Source: Dastarcus helophoroides (taxonomy: Eukaryota > Arthropoda > Insecta > Coleoptera > Bothrideridae). From it: DNA of 64,000 bases. Shown here piece after piece: positions 36,201 to 48,600 of this stretch. The notes below the pieces were generated by a model. That model did no database searches. It was not told the origin of the DNA and was given only the letters and a program-made list of their open reading frames with translations. Each line of letters starts with the position of its first letter. The first letter of the stretch is position 1. Made by a program: the position numbers and the translations under genes. Where the stretch lies: positions 38,025,283 through 38,089,282 of the forward strand of contig CM053331.1 of assembly GCA_028583605.1 (NCBI GenBank). The letters are read 5' to 3'.

Positions 36201-38830
36201 GACTTTTTTTTTTGGAAATTACGACGTTAATCTTAAATTTCAATTTTAACATGGAAAATTTCGACTTTTTTTTGGAAATATCAACTTACAATCGAAATTT
36301 CGACTTTTTTTATGGATATTTCAGTTTTAATCTTAGAATTTCGATTTTAAAATCGAAATTTCAATTTTGATTTCGAAATTTCGACTTTTTTCTGGAAATT
36401 TCGACTTTTTTCTCAAAATTTCGCCTTTCTTCTCAAAATTTCGGCTTGAACTCAAAATTTTAACTTTTTTCTGGAAATTACCATTTTATTTTGCTCGAAA
36501 TTTCGACCTTTTTCTGGAAATCTCGACTTTAATCTAGGAATTTCAGTTTTTTAATCAAAATTTCGACTTTTTTTCTTGAAATTTCGACTTTTAATCTTAG
36601 GATTTTGATTTTAAAATCGAAATTTCAATTTTTTCTCGAAATTTCAACATCAATCTCGAAATTTCGACTTTTTTTTGGAAATTTCGACGTTAATCTTAAA
36701 TATTAATTTTAAAATGGAAAATTTCCACTTTTTTTCTCGAAATTTCGACTTAAAATCTCAAAATTTCGACTTTTTTTATGGATATTTCAGTTTTAATCTT
36801 AGAATTTCGATTTTAAAATCGAAATTTCGACTTTTTTCTCGAAATTTCGACTCTTTTCTGAAAATTTCGACTTTTTTTTCAAAATTTCGCCTTTCTTCTC
36901 AAAATTTCGGCTTGAACTCAAAATTTTAACTTTTTTCTGGAAATTACCATTTTATTTTGCTCGAAATTTCGACCTTTTTCTGGAAATCTCGACTTTAATC
37001 TAGGAATTTCAGTTTTTAAATCAAAATTTCGACTTTTTTTCTCGAAATTTCGACTTTTAATCTTATAATTTTGATTTTAAAATCGAAATTTCGATTTTTT
37101 CTCGAAATTTCAACGTCAATCTCGAAATTTCGATTTTTTTTTTGGAAATTTCGACGTTAATCTTAAAATTCAATTTTAACATGGAAATTTTCGACTATTT
37201 TTTCTCGAAATTTCGACTTTAATCTCGAAATTTCGACCTTTTTATGGATATTTCAGCTTTAATCTTAGCATTTCGATTTTAAACTCGAAATTTAGACTTT
37301 TTTCTCGAAATTTCAATTTTGATTTCGAAATTTCGACTTTTTTCTGGAAATTTCGACTTTTTTCTCAAAATTTCGCCTTTCTTCTCAAAATTTCGGCTTG
37401 AACTCAAAATTTTAACTTTTTTCTGGAAATTACCATTTTTTGCTCGAAATTTCGACCTTTTTCTGGAAATCTCGACTTTAATCTAGGAATTTCGGTTTTA
37501 AAATCAAAATTTCGACTTTTTTCTAGAAATTTCGACTTTTTTCTAGAAATTTCGACTTTTTTCTAGAAATTTCGACTTTTAATCTTAGGATTTTGATTTT
37601 AAAACCGAAATTTCGATTTTTTCTCGAAATTTCAACATCAATCTCGAAATTTCGACTTTCTTTTGGAAATTTCGACGTTAATCTTAAATTTTAATTTTAA
37701 AATGGAAAATTTCGACTTTTTTTCTAGAAATTTCGGCTTAAAATCGAAATTTCGACTTTTTTCTCGAAATTTCAACCTTAATCTCGAAATTTCGACTTTT
37801 TTATGGATATTTCAGCTTTAATCTTAGCATTTCGATTTTAAAATCGACTTTTTTCTCGAAATTTCAATTTTGATTTCGAAATTTCGACTTTTTTCTGGAA
37901 ATTTCGACTTTTTTCTCAAAATTTCGCCTTTCTTCTCAAAATTTTGCCTTGATCTAAAAGTTTTAACTTTTTTCTGGAAATTACCATTTTTGTTGCTCGA
38001 AATTTCGACCTTTTTCTGGAAATCTCGACTTTAATCTAGAAATTTAGGTTTTAAAATCAAAATTTCGACTTTTTCTCGAAATTTAGACTTTTTTCTCGAA
38101 ATTTCGACTTTAATATTAGAATTTCGATTTTAAAATCTAAATTTCGCCTTTCATCTAAAAATTTCTGCTTGAACTCAAAGTTTTAACTTTTTTCTGGAAA
38201 TTACCATTTTATTTTGCTAAAAATTTCGACCTTTTTCTGGAAATCTCGACTTTAATCTAGGAATTTCAGTTTTAAAATCAAAATTTCGACTTTTTTTCTC
38301 GAAATTTCGACTTTAATCTTAGAATTTTGATTTTAAAATCGAAATTTCGATTTTTTTCTCGAAATTTCCACTTAAAATCGAAATTTCGGCTTTTTCTCTC
38401 GAAATTTCAACTTTAATCGCGAAATTTCGACTTTTTTATGGATATTTCAGCTTTAATCTTAGAATTTCGATTTTAAAATCGAAATTTCGGCTTTTTCTCG
38501 AAATTTTAATTTTGATTTCGAAATTTCGACCTTTTTTCTGGAAATTTCGGCTTTCTTCTCAAAATTTCGGCTTGAACTCAAAATTTTAACTTTTTTCTGG
38601 AAATTACCATTTTTTTTGCTCGAAATTTCGACCTCTTTTTCGAAATCTCGACTTTAATCTAGGAATTTCGGTTTTAAAATAAAAATTTCGACTTTTTTTC
38701 TCGAAATTTCGACTTTCTTCTGGAAATTTGGACTTTCATCTTGGAATGTCCACTTTAAACTCGAAATTTAGACTTTTTTTCTCGAAATTTCGTCCTAATC
38801 TCGAAACCTGAAAAAAAACCTGAAGTCGAA
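33300..38830. repeat. TCGAAATTTCGA-type satellite array
   Basis: About 5.5 kb of degenerate ~20-bp units, typically 'cgaaatttcgacttttttct'. The core TCGAAATTTCGA is a perfect 12-bp palindrome. Higher-order blocks recur: the segment 'ggaaattaccatttt...gctcgaaatttcgacc' is spaced mostly about 0.46-0.55 kb apart between 36.0 and 38.6 kb. A less regular form with 'cttgaagtttcgacttttat' fills 33.3-35.6 kb. Phe/Ser-rich frames are repeat translations. No genes. Confidence 0.9.
35582..35633. repeat. Perfect 23-bp hairpin inside the satellite
   Basis: 35582-35604 (containing TTGCAACATTCGCC) and 35611-35633 are exact reverse complements separated by 6 bases (ctttaa), followed by a T run. The stem sequence differs from the surrounding satellite consensus. 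Confidence 0.95.
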
Positions 38831-39614
38831 TTTTGAGAAATGGCGAAATAGAAAAAAAAACGACGAACTTTTAAATAGCTATTCGAAATTTTGTCATGTT
38901 TAGAGAAAGAAGTCGAATTTTATGAATTAATGCGAAGTTTCAAAAGAAAAAGACAAATTTTGAAAAAAGTTACGAAATTTGAGAAAAAGTTCGAAATTTC
39001 GGACACACGTTTCAAAGAAAGGATGAATTCTGAAGAAGCAAAAAATGTTAGAAAGTCCCCCAATTGAATACATGAAATATTCGATTTGCTGCATGAACCA
39101 GAAAGGGGGCAAGCGTCCCATCCTGCCCTATTCCAGCTAGGCATATGGGTCCCCACGTCAATGCCCGAGTCCTATAGTGATTAATCCTGGTAAAGAAAGT
39201 TGAAGGACTCGTATTGTAATTCTAGACGTTTGTCTCGTAGGAAGGTCAAAGAAAACCACTGGAAGAAGCGTCAGCTCGATTCAAAGAGAAGCTTAATTTG
39301 AGATGGAATAGAACACGTGATGGTGTAGCTTTCTGTCTGTCTGTGCTGTTGCTCTCTGTTTTATTGTGAGACTGTTGACTGCGGGTTGTGGGAGTTGTTT
39401 ATCTCAGCCTCTAAAGATAGCATAATTCTCATTTCCTTTCGATTCTCTTACCGGCCTCATGTAAATTACTGTAGCATGTCTGATTTTAAATTCAGATAAA
39501 CTAACACGAATAATTCATTTTCGTTCGCTTTTATTCTCTTTAGAGCTTAAACAAAGAAATACTGCTTCGGTAGTAAACGCTTAAGTAAAACCTGATTGAA
39601 CATATTTTACTTAA
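38831..39614. other. 5' flank of the SRPBCC-like gene
   Basis: The satellite ends near 38830. Unique-looking sequence follows with a mixed-composition stretch (39080-39480). It probably includes promoter and 5' UTR, but no clear TATA or initiator was identified. Confidence 0.4.
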
Positions 39615-42600
39615 ATGTTGAAAATGCCCAGAATTCATTGGAAATCGACGCGAATAATTGGTGTTATTTTAGCTGCAGTGCTATGCTACTTAACCATAAG
39701 AATCAAAACTTATGAGCATAAAGCTTTCGTATTTCTACTAAAGACGCATCCGAATGAAGCATGGGAATTCGTCGCAGATTTCAGCAATATGAAATTCCTG
39801 AATCCAACGATGTAAGTATCAACATAATATTTTTTTATTAATCAATCTCTCATGAAATAATTTGGTATGTTACCGTGACGGATATTACGGTTTTTTTTAG
39901 CTGTATATACAGGGACGGTTTAAGAGTGTACAACAAATACTTTAGCGCAAGAACCCCCACCCTTCCTTTTATTTTTGATCATCAAAAATATTTTGGAGGC
40001 GACAACTTTTCGTAGCATAAACATATTTAGGGGGCCCCCAGCAGCGACTTGTCCAGGGCCCCAAACCGTCCCCGCGAATATACGTTTTTAGCTTCAAATT
40101 AAAAAAAAAATCACCCGCCTACAATTATTTGTTTCTCGTCAAACTTTAGTAGTTTTTTTTCTCTTTAGAGAAACTTTTTTATTTTTAGAACTTCTTTTGA
40201 AATAATCGAGGAAACTGGGAATTACGAGCACTGGAAATACACAATTGAATATTCAGAAAAATTGTCCCACTGGCCTTACCTTCCCAATCACGCCAGAGCG
40301 TTTTTTAACGTAAAGGCAGGGCCTAAGAAGGACGCATATTACATCGATTCGGTGCACATTACTTGCTTATTCAACAACTTTTTTTGTTGTAAGTATTTTG
40401 TTGTTGTAAGAAAGCAAGTTAAAAGTATCTGGCGTTCAATTAAAAGTCATCAAGTCGGTTGTGATTGTTAGAAGAGGATGTAGCGAAAAAAGCATGCGAT
40501 TACTTATTGTTTCAGTTGATCTCTCTCTCTTTTAAAGGTATTCTGTGGTTGATCTGTCAAGTGTCACTTTAACATTTTATTTACGTAAAGAAATTAGAAT
40601 TTTTTAGAGCAAAAGAAAATCCTGTAGAAAGTTATTTTCTCTGACGAATTAATGAGATGCACACAAATTCGTAAAATAATGAGTTTCTTTAAGGTATTCG
40701 AGTAATTTTATATAAAATCTCTGGGATTTTCCATCAGTAGATTTGTTGTGTAGTAGTTTAAATGTATTAAAACCTTGCAGCTGTCAATTTTACGTAAGAC
40801 ATAAGACATACGTTACAAATATAAGAAATTTTAACTGACTTTTTCAATTGAACACTCGCATAAATTCTCTACTAAAATAATTTCGAAGCCGTCATTAGAT
40901 GCGGGCGACCAATCCACTTAAACTGGAGGAGGGTGTCCTAATTGTTCCAATAGAACACTTCATCAAGCAAGAAATTTTAATGAAACACTTTATTTATTTA
41001 TCTATTTTAATATTCATTATTATTATTTTCGTAGACTAGATAATAACTTCGAAAGCATAGAACGGACATGAATTTAAGACATTTTTTTTTAAAGGTTTGC
41101 GTCTTTCAACAAAATGTTTATCTTTTTTTTTTCAAATCTTCATTTACTGTTTCTTCTCAAAATTTCGTTTCTAAACTAATTTTTTTTATTTCTAAAATTT
41201 TATATGTTAGACTCGGAATTTAGAAGATAGAAGAAGTTTTTTTTGACCAAAATTGGACTGTATCCCAAATTTTCGCTTTCGACCCGAAAATTTCGACGTT
41301 ATTTTTAAAATTTCGACTTTATTTTTAAAATGTCCACTTTTATCAAGTTTTTGACTTCTTACTAGAGCTTAAACTCGAAATATTCATCTTTTTATCAAAA
41401 ATTAAGTGTTTAAACTCGATTTGTTTATGTTAAAATTTTAACTTTCCAAAATTTTAAATTTCCAAAATTTCCAAATTTCTCCAATTTTCCAAAGTTTATA
41501 CTTTTTTAACAGAAGATCGACGAAATTTCGAAAAAAGGGCAAATTTTAATAAACAAGCCGAAATTTGTAGAATTAAAAAATAGTCGAAATTTTCAGCAAA
41601 TTTTTCGCAAATTTTCTCCTTCGACCCAAAAATTCCGACGTTATTTTTAAAATGTCAACTTTTATCAAGTTTTTGACTTCTTACTAGAGTTTAAACTCGA
41701 AATGTTCATCTTTTTCTCAAAAGTTAAGTGTTTAAATTCGATATGTTTATGTTAAAGTTTTGAGCAATTTATTTTTGATTTCTTAAAAATTAATTTTCGA
41801 GTTTTACTCAAAATTTTATTTTATTTTAAAATTCCGAATTTTAACTTGAGTTTGAAGTATTGACATCTCGGAGTTTCGGCCAATTTTGTACCAAAACCTC
41901 GAAAATGCGGCCAAAATTAGTTTGTTTTCTAAATGTTGTCTTTTTTTGCAAAAATTGAAATACAGATCTTGTCCCCTGAAACCAAGAAAGATTAAAAAAC
42001 ACATCAAACGTTGCTCTAACGCCAAGCTGTCATCTTCAGAGAGAAACAAGTTCTGTATTTCAATTTTTGAAGATAACCAAGGACCAGTCCGCTCCACCAA
42101 ACTTATTTTTTTTTGCAAACTTCGCTTCTCATTTTAGTGAATTTTGAAGTTTGAAAAATTTGAATTTAAGTATAAAATTTCGTGATTAAAGTCGACGTTT
42201 TGCGTTTGAATTCCAAGAGAAGAGTCGAAATTTCTTGTAAAATGCCAAAATTTTGAACAAAACTTTTGTTATTTTTACTAATTTTAGTTGAATATGGAGA
42301 TGTTGAATCGACGTCGATTAAAACAATTTTTTTTTTTTAGAAATTTCGACCTTTTTTTTTGAAATTTCGACTTTTTTCTCAAAATTTTTACTTAAATTCG
42401 AAACTTTGACTTTTTTTTGGAAATTTCGACTTTAATCTTCTAATTTCGATTTTGAAATCGAAGTATCCACTTTTTTCTCGAAATTTCGATTTTTTTCTTT
42501 AAATTTCGATTTTAATCTTGAAATTTCGATTTTAAAATCGAAATTTCGACTTTTTTTCTCAAAATTTCGACTTTTTTCTAGAAATTACAATTTTAATCTC

Positions 42601-45600
42601 GAAATTTTGAATTTTTTCTGGAAATTTCGATTTTAATCTTGAATTTCCATTTTAAAATGGAAATTTCGACTTTTTTCTCAAATTTTGACTTTAATTTTGG
42701 AATTTTTACTTTAAACTCAAAATTTAGACCTTTTTTTCGAAATTTCGACTTAAACTCAAATTTTCGACCTTTTTTCCGGAAATTACGATTTTTTTGCTCG
42801 AAATTTCGACCTTTTTCTGGAAATCTCAACATTAATCTTAGAATTTCAATTTTTGAATCGAAATTTCGAGTTTTTTCTCGAAATTTCGACCTTTTTCTCA
42901 AAATTTCGACCTTTTTCTCAAAATTTCGACTCGAACTCGAAATTTTAACTTTTTTCTGCAAATTTCAACTTATCCTCGAAATTTCGACATTTTTCTGAAA
43001 ATTACCATTTTTTTTTGCTCGAAATTTCTACCTTTTTCTGGAAATCTCTACTTTAATCTTAGAATTTCGATTTTAAAATCGAAATTTCGACTTTTTTCTG
43101 GAAATTTTGACTTTAATGTTAGAATTTCGATTTTTAAATTCGAAATTTTGACTTTTTTCTCAAAATTTCAACTTTTGATTTGACCTTTTTCCCAAAATAT
43201 TTCGAATTTTCGACTTTTTTCTCGAAATTTCCATGTTTTTCTAAAATTTTCGACTTTCTTCTCAAAATTTCGGCTTGAACTTGAAATTTTAACTTTTTTG
43301 TGGAAATTACCATTTTTTTTGCTCGAAATTTCGACCTTTTTCTGGAAATCTCGGCTTTAATCTTAGAATTTCGATTTTAAAATCGAAATTTCGACTTTTT
43401 TCTCGAAATTTCGACCTTTTTCTCAAAATTTCGAATTTTTTCTCAAAATTTCGACTCGAACTCGAAATTTTAACTTTTTTCTGCAAATTTCAACTTAACC
43501 TCGAAATTTCGATTTTTTTCTGGAAATTACCCATTTTTTTGCTCGAAATTTCGACCTTTTCCTGGAAATCTCGACTTTAATCTTAGAATTTCGATTTTAA
43601 AATCGAAATTTCGAATTTTCTCTGGAAATTTTAACTTTAATCTTAGAAATTTCAGCTTTAATCTCAGAATTTCGATTTTATTTCATTATATATTTATTTA
43701 TTTATTTACTCGTTCCAACAGACTTAAGTCTATAGTGGAAAAATACCTACATACTTAAAAATATAGCATGATAAAAATAAGAACCTAATAATTTAAATGG
43801 TATTACATAAAAAAAGAAAATGTATAACAAATAAAGAATCCTAATAAATAAAAATAACAGAAATAAAAATAAAATAAAAGGAATCCAATAATTTGGTGTA
43901 CAGAATTAATATTAATTTATTGAATAACAATACTACGTAACTCTAAGTAACTGTCTTTTTATACGCGGAGAACTTAAATTGTCAAGAAATATATCTATGT
44001 TTTGCGGAAGGCTATTAGACAAGCGAATACATCGAAACAATGGGCTGTTATAATGGTGCAAAGTGGATGGGATAATATGAGAAAATGCCATGGGATAGCG
44101 TGTGTTAGGTCGCGGAACATGAAAGTCAATTTGTCGCAACAAATCCTCGGACCTTATTTTACCAGTAACAATTCTTTGAAAAAGTATTAAGCAGTGCATA
44201 TTTCTGCAGCTGGTTAAAGGTACTTCATTGACCATATTTAGCAGCCACCAATGATCACAGTTCCGCTCTGGATAATTTCCATACATTTTAAGAAATACAT
44301 ATTTTGCAAATTTCCTATTAATTCCTTCCAGCAGATTGTTGTAATTTTCATAGTAAGGACTCCAGACCTGACAACAGTACTCGAGTTTAGACCTTACTAG
44401 CGAATAATATAATGTTTTTATACAGTGAATGCTTGTGAAGCCTCTCGTGTTTCTAAATACAAAACCTAATACTTTTGTGGCTTGCCTCCAAACTTGTAAA
44501 ATATGAGGTATAAATGTGAGCTGCGCATCCATAATAACTCCCAAATCAGTCATTTGGGTGCATCTGTCAATAACTTGGCCCTCGATCAAATAATGACAAT
44601 TTATAGGATTCTGAATCCTGGAGAAGGTTAATATTTTACATTTCTTTTTATTGAGTGCCAGTCCATTACAGTCACACCAACTTTGCAGAGAATCTAAATC
44701 ATCCTGCAAAATAGAGCAATCATTTACGTTCGTTATTATTTTAGCAATTTTTAGGTCATCCGCGTATATAAAAGTTCTACGTTTTAAACCTACAACTACA
44801 TCATTAAAGAAGATATTAAACAATAATGGACCAAGGTTGGAACCTTGTCCTACTCCGCTGGTTGGAAAGTAGGGGTTAGATCTAAATCCACCGTATGACA
44901 CAATTTGTTGTTTATTGGTTATAGTCGACTTTATTAAATTAACTAACGAGCTACTTACACCAAATAGGCGCAATTTCTTTAACAGTATACAATGATGAAC
45001 TTTATCGAATGCTTTCGACAAATCTGTGTATATCGCATCAACTTGTAATCGCTTATCGAGAGCATTCGATACATATTGCGTAAATTCCATTAAGTTTGTA
45101 GTAGTCGATTTGCCTATTACGAATCCATGTTGTTCTGCTGTTAAATTAGAAAGACTTGGATGATTTAATGCATCATATATAACACATTCGAAAAGTTTAG
45201 CGACATTCGAAATCAATGCCACTGGTCTATAATTTTTTATATCCGCTCTATCGCCAGATTTGTGTATGGGTATGATGTATAAAGTTTTCCATTGGGTGGG
45301 AACCAAACAAGAATTTAAAATTAGATTAAAAATATGTTTCAATAGTAAGATCAGGAAATTGATGCAATCGACAATCAAAAAAGCCGGTAAATTATAGGTC
45401 CCAGTAACATTATTAGGTTTAATACGTTTAACAGCTTTTAAGATATCTACTTCACATATTGTATTCAAGCTTAGATTAAGATTGTTAGCTATCTCGACAT
45501 CAACATTGAGAGATGGACAGCAATTTTGCAGACAGTACTCACACCGGATTGTACCAAGATCGACACACCCACTATCACACGAATGATTGGGTCCTTGAGC

Positions 45601-48600
45601 AAAGGTTGAAGAAAAATAATCCGCAAAACCATTAACGATGTCTTGCTCAGCTGTCAGTATCCTATCATCATAAAACATGAGTCCAGGCATGGTAGCGCCT
45701 TTCCTTTTTTGGTTAATGAATGACCAGAATTTTTTGGGATGAGCCTGTAAAGTATTTTCAGAATTCTGGATAAACTGCTGAAATTCGATTCGACATTCAT
45801 ATTTAATTTCTCTTCTTAATTGCTTCAATAAATTAAGGTGGTATAGAGATTTCGATTTTCTGTAAATATTCCAGTGTTTATTCTTATTATGGATTTTCTG
45901 AATTATGCTTTTGGTGAACCAAACTGGATAATTTTTCTGACGACCTTTTTTCGAACATAACGGTACGTGCTGCACGAATATATCATGTAATTTGTTAAAA
46001 AACTGATCGCTTGCAATTTGAGGATCAGATATATCTAAAATTGATGTCCAGTTTATATTCGCTATAGATAGGTAGAGATCGACTAAATTCGCTTTATAAA
46101 AATTAAACCTTGGTAATGTCTCATTATTTATAAACCGCCTATCTGAGGTATTACTAACGTGTACCGTGACTTGTAAAGTTGGGTGATGTATGTCTTCTGC
46201 TACTAGTGGATATTCGCCTTTATTCGTAGTCACTTTTAGATTTTCCGCAGTAATAATTAGGTCCAATAATCTCTGGTTAGTATTCAGAATATTGTTATGT
46301 TGACAAAGATTATTTAGGGTAATAAACTGCAAGTAAGAATTATAAAGATTAGTAGTTCTGCCTTCAGATGTACATTCATACAATTCAGGAATATTGAAGT
46401 CTCCAATAATACATATATGCGAAGTAAAGTCAAGAGAAGTTTCCAGATAATCGAAAATTGTATTATATTCATTGATACCTAGGGATCAAGGATTTTAAAT
46501 CGAAACTTCGACTTTTTTCTCGAAATTTCGACCATTTTCTGGAAGATTCGACTTTTTTCTTAACATTTTTTCTGGAAATAACCATTTTTTTGCTCGAAAT
46601 TTCAACTTTTTTCTGGAAATTTCAATTTTAATCTTAGAATTTCGATTTTAAAATCGAAATTTCGACTTTTTTCTCGAAATTTCAATTATGCTTTCGAAAT
46701 TTCGACTTTTTTCTGGAAATTTCGACTTTTTTCTCAAAATTTCGACTCGAATTCGAAATTTTAACTTTTTTCTGGAAATTTCAATTGAAACTCGAAATCT
46801 CGACTTTTTTTGCTCGAAATTTCGACCTATTTCTGGAAATCTCAATTTTAATCTTAGAATTTCGATTTTAAAATCGAAATTACGACTTTTTTCCAAAAAT
46901 ATCGACTTTTTTTCTGGAAATTTCGCCTTTAATCTTGGAGTTTCGATTTTAAAATCGAACTTTCGCCTTTTTTTCTCGGAATTTCGACTTTTTCTAGAAA
47001 TTTCAACTTTAATCCCGAAATTTTGATTTTTTTTGGTGAATATTTTGACTTTAATCTTGAATTTCGATTTTAAAATGGAAATTTCGACTTTTCTCTCTCG
47101 AAATTTTAACTTAAACTCGCAATTTCGACTTTTTCCTGGAAATTTTGACTTTATAATCTTTGAATTTTTATTTTAAACTCGAAATTTAGACTTTTTTCTC
47201 GGAATTTCGACTTAAACTCAAAATTTTGACTTAAACTCGATATTTCGACTTTTACTTGGAAATTACGATTTTTTTTGCTTAAAATTTTGAGCTTTTTCTG
47301 GAAATCTCGACTTTAATCTTAGAATTTCGATTTTAAAATCGAAATTTCGATTTTTTTTCTCGAAATTTCAACTTTAATCTCGAAATTTCGACTTTTTTCT
47401 GCAAATTTCAATTTTAATCTAAGAATTTTGATTTTAAAATCGAAATTTTGACTTTTTTCTCGAAATTCAATTTTGATTTCAAAATTTCGACTTTTTTCTG
47501 GAAATTTCGACTTTTTTCTCAAAATTTCGACTCAAATTGGAAATTTTTACTTTTTTTTCTGGAAATTTCAGTTGAAACTCGAAATCTCGACTTTTTTTGG
47601 AAATTACGATTTTTTTGCTCGAAGTGTCGACCTTTTTTGGGAAATTTCGACGTTAATCTTAGAATTTCGATTTTAAAATCGAAATTTCGACTTTTTTATG
47701 GACATTTCAGCTTTAATCTTAGAATTTCGATTTTAAAATCGAAATTTCTACTTTTTTATAAAACTTTCAATTTTAATTTCGAAATTTCGACATTTTTCTG
47801 GAAATTTCGACTTTCATCTTGAAATGTCCACTTTAAACTCGAAATTTAGACTTTTTTTTCGAAATTTCGACTTTTTTCTGGAAATTTCGACTTTCATCTT
47901 GAAATGTCCACTTTAAACTCGAAATTTAGACTTTTTTCTCGAAATTTCGACCTCAACTCGTAATTTCGACTTTATTCTCGAAATTTCGACTTTATTCTCG
48001 AAATGTCTATCTTTTTCTTTCTGAAAATTTCGACTTTAATCTTAGAATTTCGATTTTATAATCTAAATTTCGATTCTTTTCTAAAAGTTTCATCTTTAAT
48101 CTCGAAATTTCGACTTTTTTCTGGAAATTTCGACTTTAACATTGGGATTTTGATTTTTAAATTGAAATTTCACACTTTTTTTCGACTTTTTTTTTGGAAA
48201 TTTCGACTTTAATCTTAGAATTTCGATTTTAAAATCGAAATTTCAGCTTTTTTCTCCAATTTTCGACTTTTTTCTCCAATTTTAGATTTTTTTCTCAAAA
48301 TTTCGATTTTTTTCTTGCAATTTTAATTTTTGTCTGGAAAATTTCGACTTTTAACTCGGAATTTCGATTGTAAAGTGGAAATTTCGATTATTTTTTAAAA
48401 TTTCAACTTGAGTCTCCAAATTTCGGCGTTTTTGTCGAAATTTTGACGTTCTTCTCGAAATTTTGAGAAAAAAGTCGAAATTTCGAGAAGAAAACCGATT
48501 AAGGTCGAAATTTCGAATTTAGGCTCGAAATTTTGACTTTAATCTTGAAATTTCGACTTTTTTCTGGTTATTTCGACTTTAATCTTGGAATTTCCATTTT

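Noticed and set aside
43933..44872. Plus-strand frames (62 and 73 codons) within the LINE
   Set aside because: Antisense shadows of the reverse transcriptase frame.
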